64,000 bases of DNA, taken from assembly GCF_002817655.1 (NCBI RefSeq), contig NZ_NWQK01000001.1:483658-547657 (forward strand), in the 5' to 3' direction. Positions within the stretch are counted from its first letter, which is position 1. Each line of letters opens with the position of its first letter. Shown here piece by piece: positions 49,032-58,250 of this stretch. Below the pieces are notes generated by a model. That model did no database searches. It was not told the origin of the DNA and worked only from the letters and a program-made list of their open reading frames with translations. This stretch comes from Candidatus Chlamydia corallus (GTDB lineage: Bacteria; Chlamydiota; Chlamydiia; Chlamydiales; Chlamydiaceae). The position numbers were made by a program, and so were the translations under genes.

Positions 49032-49053
49032 AGATTAATTTTAAAATTAATCT
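49032..49053. promoter_or_regulatory. Perfect 22-bp palindrome upstream of the translocon operon
   Basis: The arms are AGATTAATTTT and its exact complement, with no spacer, centred 48 bp before the chaperone ATG. No T run follows, so it is not a typical terminator. Its position between promoter region and start would suit an operator for a dimeric regulator, or a structured 5' leader. The base composition makes some self-complementarity likely by chance, but 11 perfect pairs is notable. Confidence 0.5.
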
Positions 49054-49090
49054 ATAAATACAAAATAATTTTATTTTAGGAATTAGATCG

Positions 49091-49786
49091 ATGAGCAAGC
49101 CATCTCCTCGTAATGCCAATCAACCTTACAAACCTTCAGCCTCTTTTAATAAAAAAACGCGCAGCCGTTTAGCAGAACTAGCCGCTCAGAAGAAAGCCAA
49201 GGCTGATGACTTAGAACAGGTCCATCCTGTCCCTACAGAAGAAGAAATGAAACAAGCTTTAAGCAATATCTTTGAAGGACTTAGCAATGGAATAGACCTA
49301 CAACAGATTCTAGGCCTCTCGGACTACCTCTTAGAGGAGATTTATACTGTAGCTTATACTTTCTATTCTCAAGGGAAGTACAACGAGGCTGTAGGACTCT
49401 TTCAACTATTAGCAGCAGCACAACCTCAGAACTACAAGTATATGTTAGGTTTAAGCTCGTGCTACCACCAATTACATTTATATAATGAAGCTGCTTTTGG
49501 ATTTTTCCTTGCTTTTGATGCGCAACCCCAAAACCCCATTCCTCCTTATTACATTGCTGATAGCTTACTCAAGCTCCAACAGCCTGAAGAATCTAGCAAT
49601 TTCTTAGATATCACTATGGATATCTGTGGAAACAACCCAGAATTCAAAATCTTAAAAGAACGTTGCCAAATTATGAAACAGTCTATTGATAAGCAAATGG
49701 CTGGAGAAAATAAGAAATCAACAACAAAGAAACCTGCTACGAAAAACAAAACAACAGCAAAAAAGAAAAGCGGAAAGAAACATTAG
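49091..49786 (+). CDS. scc2: T3S class II chaperone for translocators (LcrH/SycD type)
   Basis: This is a TPR chaperone that keeps the hydrophobic translocators soluble before secretion. Three TPR units are visible from about residue 80 to 190, such as AYTFYSQGKYNEAVGLFQLL and GLSSCYHQLHLYNEAAFGFF. The N-terminal 45 residues are polar. The C-terminal 25 residues are extremely lysine/threonine-rich, like a histone tail, and make the 231-residue protein longer than LcrH (about 168). TTTAGGAA precedes the start. It opens a four-gene operon with its likely clients. It is the CT576 type (recalled). Confidence 0.9.
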   Translation: MSKPSPRNANQPYKPSASFNKKTRSRLAELAAQKKAKADDLEQVHPVPTEEEMKQALSNIFEGLSNGIDLQQILGLSDYLLEEIYTVAYTFYSQGKYNEAVGLFQLLAAAQPQNYKYMLGLSSCYHQLHLYNEAAFGFFLAFDAQPQNPIPPYYIADSLLKLQQPEESSNFLDITMDICGNNPEFKILKERCQIMKQSIDKQMAGENKKSTTKKPATKNKTTAKKKSGKKH

Positions 49787-49814
49787 TACTTGTGGATTCT
49801 AAGGAGAAATTATT

Positions 49815-50174
49815 ATGAACAAAAAGCCCAAGAAAACAAAAAAGGTAGCTAAGTCTAAAGCAGAGATAAAGCATGTGCAAGAAGAATCTCAAGAAGCTGC
49901 TATCCAGCAGTTAGAACTTGCTGTCTCCGATCTGTATAAAGAGCTCCCTTTAGTTCAGACGTTTGCACATCTTACTGACAAGAACCAGATCAATAGTATC
50001 ATCGCAGCTCTTTCTGGGACTCTAGAGTCTCTGCATCTCGAAGAGTTAACTCAAGGATTATTCCCTTCTCCAAAAGAAGATGCGAACTTCGCAAAGGAAC
50101 TATCTTCGGTAGTACACGGATTAAAAAACCTGACCACTGTTGTTAATAAACAAATGGTTAAAGGCGCTGAATAA
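49815..50174 (+). CDS. Small T3S translocon-operon protein
   Basis: The 119-residue product starts with a lysine-rich stretch (KKPKKTKKVAKSKAEIKH) and continues as an amphipathic helical protein without membrane segments. No known domain was recognised. AAGGAG lies 9 nt before the ATG, 28 nt after the chaperone gene. Place in the operon suggests a co-chaperone or secreted small partner. CT577 position (recalled). Confidence 0.75.
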   Translation: MNKKPKKTKKVAKSKAEIKHVQEESQEAAIQQLELAVSDLYKELPLVQTFAHLTDKNQINSIIAALSGTLESLHLEELTQGLFPSPKEDANFAKELSSVVHGLKNLTTVVNKQMVKGAE

Positions 50175-50208
50175 GGCCTTTTCAGAATCAAACCCCTAGG
50201 ATACAACC

Positions 50209-51681
50209 ATGTCTATTTCATCTTCTTCTTCAGGACCTGACAATCAAAAAAATATCCTCTCTCAAGTCCTGACATCGACACCTCAGGGCGTGCCCCAACA
50301 AGACAAGCTTGCTGGTAATGAAACTAAGCAAATACAGCAAACACGTCAGGGTAAAAACACTGAGATGGAGAGCGACTCAGCAATTGCTGGCACTGCTGGG
50401 AAAGACAAAACTTCCTCTACTTCAAAAACAGAAACTACCCCCCAACAGGGAGTTGCTGCTGGCAAAGAAGCTATGGCAGGTCAGAAGGCAGGTGGTGATT
50501 CTGCAGTATCAGGAGCGGCTGCTACAACAGCAGCAAATACAGCAACAAAAATTGCTATGCAGACTTCTTTAGAAGAAGCAAGCAAAACTATGGAGTCCAC
50601 CCTAGAATCCCTTCAAAACCTGAGTGCCACCCAAATGAAAGAGGTGGAAGATGTCGTTATTGCTGCCCTTTCAGGCAAAGATGCTGGTTCAGTAAAATTC
50701 GAAACACCTGAACTCCCTAAACCTGGGGTTACACCAAGATCTGAAGTTATCGAAACAGGTCTAGCACTTGCTAGAGCAATTCAAACATTAGGAGAAGCGA
50801 CAAAATCTGCATTATCCAACTATGCGAGTACACAAGCACAAGCAGATCAGACAAATAAATTAGGCTTAGAAAAGCAAGGTCTAAAAATTGATGCAGAACG
50901 AAAAGAATACCAAGAGATGAAGGCTGCCGAGCAAAAGTCTAAGGATCTTGAAGGAACAATGGAGACTGTGAATACTGTGATGATCGCAGTTTCAGTTACC
51001 ATTACGGTTCTTTCTATTGTTGCCGCTATTTTTACATGTGGAGCTGGACTGGCGGGACTAGCTGCAGGAGCTGCTGTAGGTGCAGCGGCGGCTGGGGGTG
51101 CAGCGGCAGGAACTGCCGTTGCAACAACTGTAGCAACACAAGTCACAGTTCAAGCTGTTGTTCAGGCTGTTAAACAAGCTGTTGTCGAAGCTATCAAACA
51201 GGCGATCACTCAAGCTATTAAAGCAGCTGTCAAAGCTGGAATCAAAGCGTTTATCAAAACATTAGTTAAAGCCATTGCCAAAGCAATTACTAAAGGAATA
51301 TCTAAAGTGTTCGCTAAGGGATCACAAATGATTGCAAAGTCATTCCCTAAGCTCTCTAAAGTCATGTCGTCTCTTACAAGTAAATGGGTAACGGTTGGGG
51401 TTGGGGTTGTAGTTGCAGCGCCCGCTCTTGGCAAAGGGATTATGCACATGCAGCTTTCTGAAATGCAACAAAACGTTGCTCAGTTCCAGAAAGAAGTTGG
51501 GAAACTTCAGGCTGCTGCCGACATGATTAGCATGTTCACTCAGTTTTGGCAACAGGCAAGTAAAATTGCCTCAAAACAAACAGGCGAAACTAATGAGATG
51601 ACTCAAAAAGCTACTAAGCTGGGCGCCCAAATCCTTAAAGCCTATGCCGCAATCAGCGGTGCTATCGCAAGCGCAGCATAA
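50209..51681 (+). CDS. copB: T3S major translocator (CopB-like, YopB family)
   Basis: A hydrophobic translocator expected to insert in the host membrane and form the T3S pore. The first 110 residues are Ser/Thr/Gln-rich and disordered. Two main hydrophobic zones lie near residues 255-300 (VMIAVSVTITVLSIVAAIF, then an Ala/Gly-rich run) and 392-410 (VGVGVVVAAPALG). Between them is a repetitive amphipathic stretch of V/I-K-A units. Coiled-coil-prone sequence flanks both. It is the CT578 type (recalled as CopB2). Length 490. Confidence 0.85.
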   Translation: MSISSSSSGPDNQKNILSQVLTSTPQGVPQQDKLAGNETKQIQQTRQGKNTEMESDSAIAGTAGKDKTSSTSKTETTPQQGVAAGKEAMAGQKAGGDSAVSGAAATTAANTATKIAMQTSLEEASKTMESTLESLQNLSATQMKEVEDVVIAALSGKDAGSVKFETPELPKPGVTPRSEVIETGLALARAIQTLGEATKSALSNYASTQAQADQTNKLGLEKQGLKIDAERKEYQEMKAAEQKSKDLEGTMETVNTVMIAVSVTITVLSIVAAIFTCGAGLAGLAAGAAVGAAAAGGAAAGTAVATTVATQVTVQAVVQAVKQAVVEAIKQAITQAIKAAVKAGIKAFIKTLVKAIAKAITKGISKVFAKGSQMIAKSFPKLSKVMSSLTSKWVTVGVGVVVAAPALGKGIMHMQLSEMQQNVAQFQKEVGKLQAAADMISMFTQFWQQASKIASKQTGETNEMTQKATKLGAQILKAYAAISGAIASAA

Positions 51682-51714
51682 AAACTAATAATTTTTAAAG
51701 GAGCATGTATTGCT

Positions 51715-53046
51715 ATGACATCAGGAGTTAGTGGAAGTTCAAATCAGGACCCCTCATTAGCTGCGCAACTGGCACAAGCCTCTCAGAAAACAGGAGCTGC
51801 GCAAAGTGGTCAAGATACTAAGCATGTATCAAAACAAAGTTCTCAAGCAGAAGTTGCTGCTGGAGGTTTTGAAGATCTTATTCAGGACGCGTCATCCCAA
51901 GGAACCTCAAAAAAAGAAAGCACATCTTCAACCAAAAGTGCTAAGGGAGAAAAAAGCGAAAAATCTACAGCAACTAAATCTGGAACTTCAGTAGGAAGTG
52001 CAAGTGAAACTGTAACCGCGCAAGCCGTAAAAGGTCCTGGGGGATTAAAACAAAATAATTATGACGCGCCTAACCTTCCTGTACCTGATATGCAAACCGT
52101 CAACGGTATTGTACTTAAAAAAAATATGGGGACTCTCGCACTTCTCAGTTTAGTTATGACCTTGATGGCTAACGCCGCTGGAGAATCTTGGAAATCTTCG
52201 TTCCAAGCACAAAATCAAGCGATCCAATCACAAGTTGAAGCGGCCCCGGCTATTGCAGAAGCTATTCAAAGACAAGCCAACCATCAAGCATCAGCTACAG
52301 AAGCACAGGCACAACAATCTTTGATTAGTGGTATTGTAAACATTGTAGGATTTACAGTTTCTGTGGCAGGAGGTCTTTTCTCTGCTGCAAAAGGAGCTAC
52401 CTCTGCCCTAAAATCCGCTTCCTTCGCAAAAGAAACGGGAAGTGCTGCAGGAGGTGCTGCATCTGGCGCTGCTGCCAAAGCCCTGACTTCTGCTAGTTCT
52501 TCTGTGCAACAAACTGCGGCTACTACTGTTAAAACTGCCTCATCAGCAGCGGGTTCTGCGGGAGCAGCGGCAGCTAAAGCTGCAACCAACCTAACCGATG
52601 ATATGGCCGCAGCAGCTTCAAAAGCTACAACAGAAGCAACTTCAAAAGGACTTTTTGGAAAGGTTTTAAATAACCCAAACTGGACTGAAAAATTCTCCAG
52701 AGGGATGAACGTGGTGAAAACCCAAGGAGCACGTGTTGCATCATTTGCAGGAAATGCTCTTTCTTCTTCTATGCAGATGAGTCAGCTAATGCACGGACTT
52801 ACAGCAGCTGTTGAAGGTCTTACTGCTGGCCAGACAGGAATGCAAGTGGCCCACCATCAGCGAATGGCAGGACAAGCAGAGGCTCAAGCAGAAGTAATGA
52901 AACAAATGTCGTCAGTTTATGGCCAGCAAGCATCACAAGCAGGGCAATTACAAGAACAAGCTACGCAAACATTTAACTCTGCTTTACAAACACTACAAAA
53001 TGTTGCTGACTCTCAAACACAAACAACATCTTCCATCTTTAACTAA
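51715..53046 (+). CDS. copD: T3S minor translocator (CopD-like, YopD family)
   Basis: This is the second translocator, paired with the preceding one. The 443-residue product has a disordered Ser/Lys-rich N-terminus (about 1-115). Hydrophobic segments lie near residues 140-155 (TLALLSLVMTLMANA) and 203-225 (ISGIVNIVGFTVSVAGGLF). Long Ala/Ser- and Gln-rich helical regions with coiled-coil character follow. AAAGGAG precedes the ATG by 11 nt. The operon terminator follows directly. It is the CT579 type (recalled as CopD2). Confidence 0.85.
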   Translation: MTSGVSGSSNQDPSLAAQLAQASQKTGAAQSGQDTKHVSKQSSQAEVAAGGFEDLIQDASSQGTSKKESTSSTKSAKGEKSEKSTATKSGTSVGSASETVTAQAVKGPGGLKQNNYDAPNLPVPDMQTVNGIVLKKNMGTLALLSLVMTLMANAAGESWKSSFQAQNQAIQSQVEAAPAIAEAIQRQANHQASATEAQAQQSLISGIVNIVGFTVSVAGGLFSAAKGATSALKSASFAKETGSAAGGAASGAAAKALTSASSSVQQTAATTVKTASSAAGSAGAAAAKAATNLTDDMAAAASKATTEATSKGLFGKVLNNPNWTEKFSRGMNVVKTQGARVASFAGNALSSSMQMSQLMHGLTAAVEGLTAGQTGMQVAHHQRMAGQAEAQAEVMKQMSSVYGQQASQAGQLQEQATQTFNSALQTLQNVADSQTQTTSSIFN

Positions 53047-53064
53047 CAATCAGAGATCGGATCA

Positions 53065-53093
53065 AAAAAGCTCGGTATGTGACCGAGCTTTTT
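53065..53093. terminator. Rho-independent terminator after the translocon operon
   Basis: AGCTCGGT and ACCGAGCT pair over 8 bp with a 5-nt loop. They are flanked by A-run on the left and T-run on the right, so the stem can extend with A-T pairs. It should work for both the translocon operon and the converging permease gene. Confidence 0.9.
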
Positions 53094-53112
53094 CATGTAA
53101 AGCGGCTTTACC

Positions 53113-54024
53113 TTAAGAAACAATGTAGCCCTGACGGAATTCTTCGTGATAGATGAGGCGACATCCTGCTACCATTAAGGCTACAGCAAGCACCAAGCCC
53201 AAAGAGACCCCCGTTTCTCCAAGCAATATCCAGCCATACAATCCTGAATACAACGGCATGATAAGATTACAGAAGGAAAGAAAAGTAGAAGAATACTTCC
53301 TTAATAATTTTGCATAGAGATTGTAGCAAATCAGATTAGAAATTACCACTAGAGCTAAAGTCGCATATAAAAATTGCGACACATCTTGTACTGGCAAAGG
53401 ATCCCAGGATTCCACTACTGCTGAATGCATGAGTGACAATATCCCAGCTATTAACATGGCGCATGCATTAATTGCTGTCACTGATAGGGTAGACTGTTTT
53501 TCAATTTGTCTAAGAAGAGTCCAGCCAAAAGAGGCGAAACTTGCTGCCCCTAAAATTAGAATTTCAGGAAGACCTATCTGCCAAGTCCAAGGCTGAGAAC
53601 CATCCCCTCCCCCACCAAAGGTTAAGTAGCAAATATAACTCAACAAACCTAGAGAGAATCCTAAAATCTTTTTTTGTGTCACCTTCTCTTTCAGCTGAAT
53701 ATAAGAAAAAAGTGCTGACATTAGAGGAGAGAGTCCATAAATAAAACATACCCTAGATGAATTCAAATGTTGTAATCCTAGGAATTCAAAAATATTAGTA
53801 AGATAAAATCCTGTTAAAGCTAACAGGACAATACAAAAGAATATTTTTTTCGATATACAAACAAAACCGCCTCGAAACCATGCAGCAAGCGCCAAGATAA
53901 CGCCAGCAAGTATCATGCGAGTCCCTGTGGCAAATATCGGAGCCGAGGCGTTCATAACTAGCTTGCTAAGAGCAAAAGAAGAAGACCAAATAAATGCCGT
54001 AAGAAAAACTAAAAAAAGCGACAT
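53113..54024 (-). CDS. EamA/DMT-family permease
   Basis: A 303-residue drug/metabolite-transporter type membrane protein. Ten hydrophobic segments are arranged as two EamA repeats, the first beginning FLTAFIWSSSFALSKLV and the second near residue 155. Substrates of this family are small metabolites; this one is unassigned. Read leftward, it ends against the translocon operon terminator. CT580 position (recalled). Confidence 0.85.
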   Translation of the reverse strand: MSLFLVFLTAFIWSSSFALSKLVMNASAPIFATGTRMILAGVILALAAWFRGGFVCISKKIFFCIVLLALTGFYLTNIFEFLGLQHLNSSRVCFIYGLSPLMSALFSYIQLKEKVTQKKILGFSLGLLSYICYLTFGGGGDGSQPWTWQIGLPEILILGAASFASFGWTLLRQIEKQSTLSVTAINACAMLIAGILSLMHSAVVESWDPLPVQDVSQFLYATLALVVISNLICYNLYAKLLRKYSSTFLSFCNLIMPLYSGLYGWILLGETGVSLGLVLAVALMVAGCRLIYHEEFRQGYIVS

Positions 54025-54219
54025 GCAAACCAGTTTATAATGTTTAATAGGCAGAGAGTATAAAAGATGTTTTTATTACCTCCAATTTAAATCTCCCGAC
54101 TTGTTTCAAATCGAATTAAAAAGCAAAAATTTTTTTTATAAAAAGCTGCTTGCTTTGATCAAAAAAAACACTAAAATACTAATAACAAAGGTCCCCTTAA
54201 AATGGAGGCATGGGAAAAG

Positions 54220-56127
54220 ATGATTCACGTAACTTGTGATCAAGAAAATTATGAAGTATTTGCCGGTACTACAGCAGCAGAGTTAGCTCAACAATTAAAA
54301 AATTCACATCAATTTATTGGGGTTCTCATCAATGAACGCCCTAGAGATCTTTCCATCCACCTACAAGAAGGCGACACCTTAACATTTCTCACTTCTGAGG
54401 ATCCCGAAGGACGAGAAATTTTTCTTCATACTTCTGCGCATCTTCTAGCCCAAGCAGTACTGCGTTTATGGCCAGATGCACTTCCTACAATCGGTCCCGT
54501 CATAGACGAAGGATTTTATTATGATTTCGCCAATCTTTCAATTAGTGAAAGTGACTTCTCATTAATTGAAGATACAGTAAAGCAAATTGTAGATGAAAAA
54601 CTTGTAATTTCTCGCTTTATTTGTAAGGATAAACAACAAGCTTTAAAGGAATTCCCGAATAATCCGTTTAAAACAGAATTAATTCGTGAGCTTCCCGATA
54701 ATGAAGAAATTTCTGCCTATAGCCAGGGAGAGTTTTTTGACCTTTGCCGAGGTCCTCATTTACCTTCGACAGCTCACGTAAAAGCTTTTAAAATACTACG
54801 TACATCAGCAGCCTATTGGCGAGGAGATCCTTCTCGTGAATCTCTAGTACGTATTTATGGGACTTCCTTTCCTACATCTAAAGAACTTCGGGCACATTTA
54901 GATCGAATTGAGGAAGCAAAAAAACGGGACCACCGTGTGTTGGGAGTAAAGTTAGATCTTTTTTCTCAACAAGAGAGTTCTCCTGGAATGCCTTTCTTTC
55001 ATCCTCGTGGTATGATTGTTTGGGACGCTTTGATTAATTACTGGAAGCAGCTGCACGTAGCTGCCGATTATAAAGAGATCCTAACACCACAGTTGATGAA
55101 TCGTCAGTTATGGGAGGTTTCGGGTCACTGGGAGAATTATAGAGCAAACATGTACACATTGAAAATTGATGATGAAGATTACGCCATCAAGCCAATGAAC
55201 TGTCCAGGATGCATGCTCTATTATAAAACCCGCTTACATAGTTATAAGGAGTTCCCTCTACGTGTAGCAGAAATTGGTCACGTGCATCGTCAGGAAGCGT
55301 CTGGAGCCCTATCGGGGTTAATGCGTGTCCGTGCGTTCCATCAAGATGACGCTCATGTATTTCTTACTCCAGAACAAGTCGAAGAGGAAACTCTGAACAT
55401 TCTTGCTTTAGTTTCTAAACTATACGGGACATTTGGATTAGAGTATCACTTAGAGCTATCTACAAGGCCAGAAAAAGACACAATAGGTGACGACTCTCTA
55501 TGGGAGTTAGCCACAGATGCCTTAAATCGAGCCCTGGTTCAGTCTGGGACGCCCTTCATTGTTCGCCCAGGGGAAGGAGCTTTTTACGGTCCGAAAATTG
55601 ATATCCATGTTAAAGATGCGATTCAAAGAACATGGCAGTGTGGAACTATTCAATTAGATATGTTCCTACCAGAACGTTTTGAATTAGAATACACCACAGC
55701 GCAAGGAACTAAGAGTGTTCCTGTGATGCTACATCGAGCTCTCTTTGGTTCTATAGAACGCTTTTTAGGTATTCTTATAGAACACTTCAAAGGAAGATTC
55801 CCATTGTGGCTAAGTCCTGAGCAGGTGCGGATCATTACAGTTGCCGATCGCCACATTCCTCGAGCGAAAGAATTCGTTGAGAAATGGAAAGGGATGGGTT
55901 TAGTGGTCACCCTAGATGATTCTAGCGAATCTGTAAGTAAAAAAATTCGCAATGCTCAAAACATGCAGGTGAATTACATGATCACTCTTGGGGATCATGA
56001 AATTAGTGAAAATGTATTAGCAGTACGCACCCGAGATAACCGGGTGATTAATGACGTCACCGTAGAGAAATTCTTAAACACTATACTTGAAGAAAAGAAC
56101 TCTTTAAGTTTAACTGCATTATTGTAG
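54220..56127 (+). CDS. thrS: Threonyl-tRNA synthetase
   Basis: A class II synthetase charging tRNA-Thr. The 635-residue product has an N-terminal TGS domain (about 1-61) and an editing domain with [11 protein letters not shown] and the C-x-x-x-H type stretch LCRGPHLP. The catalytic core includes NCPGCM and [18 protein letters not shown] (motif 2). A C-terminal anticodon-binding domain follows. An in-frame ATG at 54202 would add 6 residues; I prefer 54220, giving the usual length and MIHVTCD start. AAAAG or GGAGG upstream serve either. Confidence 0.95.
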   Translation: MIHVTCDQENYEVFAGTTAAELAQQLKNSHQFIGVLINERPRDLSIHLQEGDTLTFLTSEDPEGREIFLHTSAHLLAQAVLRLWPDALPTIGPVIDEGFYYDFANLSISESDFSLIEDTVKQIVDEKLVISRFICKDKQQALKEFPNNPFKTELIRELPDNEEISAYSQGEFFDLCRGPHLPSTAHVKAFKILRTSAAYWRGDPSRESLVRIYGTSFPTSKELRAHLDRIEEAKKRDHRVLGVKLDLFSQQESSPGMPFFHPRGMIVWDALINYWKQLHVAADYKEILTPQLMNRQLWEVSGHWENYRANMYTLKIDDEDYAIKPMNCPGCMLYYKTRLHSYKEFPLRVAEIGHVHRQEASGALSGLMRVRAFHQDDAHVFLTPEQVEEETLNILALVSKLYGTFGLEYHLELSTRPEKDTIGDDSLWELATDALNRALVQSGTPFIVRPGEGAFYGPKIDIHVKDAIQRTWQCGTIQLDMFLPERFELEYTTAQGTKSVPVMLHRALFGSIERFLGILIEHFKGRFPLWLSPEQVRIITVADRHIPRAKEFVEKWKGMGLVVTLDDSSESVSKKIRNAQNMQVNYMITLGDHEISENVLAVRTRDNRVINDVTVEKFLNTILEEKNSLSLTALL

Positions 56128-56159
56128 TTGTTAAGGATTTTTGAGGATACGCATCAAGA

Positions 56160-56927
56160 ATGAAGACTATCGCTGTAAACAGCTTTAAAGGTGGAACAGC
56201 AAAAACATCAACAACCCTTCATCTTGGTGCGGCTCTCTCGCAGTATCATCAAGCTAAGGTACTGCTTATTGATTTCGATGCTCAAGCAAATCTCACCTCT
56301 GGGTTAGGATTAGACCCCGATTGCTATGACAGCCTTGCTGTTGTCTTACAAGGCGAAAAGGAAATTCAAGAAGTCATCCGCCCCATCCAAGATATCCATT
56401 TAGATTTGATTCCTGCCGACACCTGGTTAGAGCGTATTGAAGTTTCAGGAAATCTTGCCGCTGATCGCTATTCTCATGAAAGGCTTAAGTACGTACTCGG
56501 TTCTGTCAAAGATCAGTACGACTATGTGATTATTGATACTCCTCCTTCACTTTGTTGGCTTACAGAGTCTGCCCTAATTGCTGCAGACTACGCACTTATT
56601 TGTGCTACACCAGAATTTTACAGTGTTAAAGGTTTAGAACGTCTGGCTGGTTTCATTCAAGGAATTTCCGCACGACATCCACTAACGATTTTAGGTGTTG
56701 CTTTATCCTTTTGGAATTGCAGAGGAAAAAACAATTCTGCATTTGCTGATCTTATTCACAAAACGTTCCCAGACAAGTTATTGAATACGAAAATACGTAG
56801 AGACATCACTGTTTCAGAAGCTGCGATTCACGGCAAGCCAGTCTTTGCTACATCTCCCAGTGCACGTGCTTCTGAAGATTATTTCAACCTTACTAAAGAA
56901 TTGCTAATTTTACTAAGAGATGTGTAG
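56160..56927 (+). CDS. parA: ParA/Soj-family ATPase, related to plasmid pGP5
   Basis: A deviant Walker ATPase of the chromosome/plasmid partition family. The P-loop is FKGGTAKTS at residues 9-17, where most ParA have KGGxGKT; the signature lysine is kept, but Gly is replaced by Ala. The Walker B region is DYVIIDTPPS. The 255-residue length matches chlamydial plasmid pGP5. It is followed directly by a pGP6-like gene, so the pair repeats the plasmid order. CT582 type (recalled). Confidence 0.92.
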   Translation: MKTIAVNSFKGGTAKTSTTLHLGAALSQYHQAKVLLIDFDAQANLTSGLGLDPDCYDSLAVVLQGEKEIQEVIRPIQDIHLDLIPADTWLERIEVSGNLAADRYSHERLKYVLGSVKDQYDYVIIDTPPSLCWLTESALIAADYALICATPEFYSVKGLERLAGFIQGISARHPLTILGVALSFWNCRGKNNSAFADLIHKTFPDKLLNTKIRRDITVSEAAIHGKPVFATSPSARASEDYFNLTKELLILLRDV

Positions 56928-56931
56928 CTCT

Positions 56932-57684
56932 ATGGGCAATCTAAAAACGTTGTTAGAAAGTCGTTTCAAGAAAAATACTCAAACTAAAATGGAGGCGCTT
57001 GCCCGTAAGCGTATGGAAGGAGAACTCTCTCCTTTTACAGGTCGCCTTTCCAACCCCACCCTTTTACCAAAAGAAAAAGAACAACTCCGTCATCTTCTTG
57101 AACACTATAACTTTCGAGAACAGATTGAAGAACCTGACCTTATACACCTATGTACTCTTTCTGCTGAAGTCAAGCAAATCCATCATCAATCTGTTCTCTT
57201 GCACGGAGAACGCATAACAAAAGTCCGTGATTTGCTGAAAAGCTATCGCGAAGGAGCCTTTTCTTCTTGGCTACTTTTAACCTATGGGAATAGGCAAACG
57301 CCTTATAATTTTTTAGTGTACTATGAATTATTTACTCTTCTTCCCGAACCTTTAAAAATAGAGATGGAGAAAATGCCTAGACAAGCCGTCTATACCTTAG
57401 CGTCTCGTCAAGGATCCCAAGAAAAAAAAGAAGAGATTATTCGAAATTATCGCGGCGAACGAAAAAGCGAGCTTTTAGATCGCATTCGAAAAGAATTCCC
57501 CTTAGTTGATACAGATTGTAGAAAAACATCTCCAGTAAAGCAAGCTCTTGCTATGCTTGCCAAAGGCTCTCAAATATTAAATAAGTGTACCGCACTCTCT
57601 TCTGATGAGCAGATCATTTTGGAAAAATTGATAAAAAAACTAGAAAAAGTTAAAAGTAACCTCTTTCCCCATACAAAGGTGTAA
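56932..57684 (+). CDS. pGP6-D-like protein (chromosomal paralogue of the plasmid gene)
   Basis: The 250-residue product is helical, basic and lacks membrane segments. I recognise it as the chromosomal relative of chlamydial plasmid pGP6-D (CT583, gp6D). The body holds YELFTLLPEPLKIEMEKMP, and ASRQGSQEKKEEII follows. A ParB-like role is suggested by its place after parA but not shown by any motif I can see. An upstream in-frame ATG at 56920 overlaps the parA stop; the ATG at 56932 gives the start MGNLKTLL. Confidence 0.8.
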   Translation: MGNLKTLLESRFKKNTQTKMEALARKRMEGELSPFTGRLSNPTLLPKEKEQLRHLLEHYNFREQIEEPDLIHLCTLSAEVKQIHHQSVLLHGERITKVRDLLKSYREGAFSSWLLLTYGNRQTPYNFLVYYELFTLLPEPLKIEMEKMPRQAVYTLASRQGSQEKKEEIIRNYRGERKSELLDRIRKEFPLVDTDCRKTSPVKQALAMLAKGSQILNKCTALSSDEQIILEKLIKKLEKVKSNLFPHTKV

Positions 57685-57687
57685 TTT

Positions 57688-58242
57688 ATGGCAGCAAAGA
57701 CAAAAATATTAGAGCTTGAAGACAACGTTTTTCTCCTTCTTGAAGGGAATTTAAAAAGAATTTATGCCACTCCTATTGGTTACACCACATTTCGAGAATT
57801 TCAAAATGTCGTTTTCAACTGTGCTAACGGTCAGCAAGATATCGCTAATTTCTTTTTTGAAATGTTAATTAATGGCAAGTTAACGCAAGAACTCGCTCCC
57901 CAGCAAAAACAAGCTGCTCATAGTTTAATTTCAGAGTTTATGATGCCTATACGTGTTTCTAAAGACATTCATGAACGTGGGGAATTTATTAACTTTATCA
58001 CTTCGGATATGCTAACACAGCAAGAACGTTGTATTTTTTTAAATCGATTAGCTCGTGTAGACGGTCAAGAGTTCTTATTGATGACCGATGTACAGAATAC
58101 CTGCCACCTCATTCGTCATTTACTAGCAAGACTTTTAGAAGCGCAAAAGAATCCTGTTGGAGAAAAAAATCTTCAGGAAATTCAAGAAGAAATTACATCA
58201 TTAAAAAACCACTTTGATGAGCTGACTAAAGCCCTTCAATAG
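57688..58242 (+). CDS. CT584/Cpn0803-type protein, T3S-associated
   Basis: A 184-residue soluble helical protein with no signal or membrane segment. From memory of gene order it corresponds to C. trachomatis CT584 and C. pneumoniae Cpn0803, which have been studied as T3S-associated (tip-candidate, lipid-binding) proteins. Nothing in the sequence itself proves that. It follows the pGP6-like gene by 3 nt and precedes trpS by 8 nt, so it is in an operon with housekeeping genes. Confidence 0.75.
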   Translation: MAAKTKILELEDNVFLLLEGNLKRIYATPIGYTTFREFQNVVFNCANGQQDIANFFFEMLINGKLTQELAPQQKQAAHSLISEFMMPIRVSKDIHERGEFINFITSDMLTQQERCIFLNRLARVDGQEFLLMTDVQNTCHLIRHLLARLLEAQKNPVGEKNLQEIQEEITSLKNHFDELTKALQ

Positions 58243-58250
58243 TAGGCATT

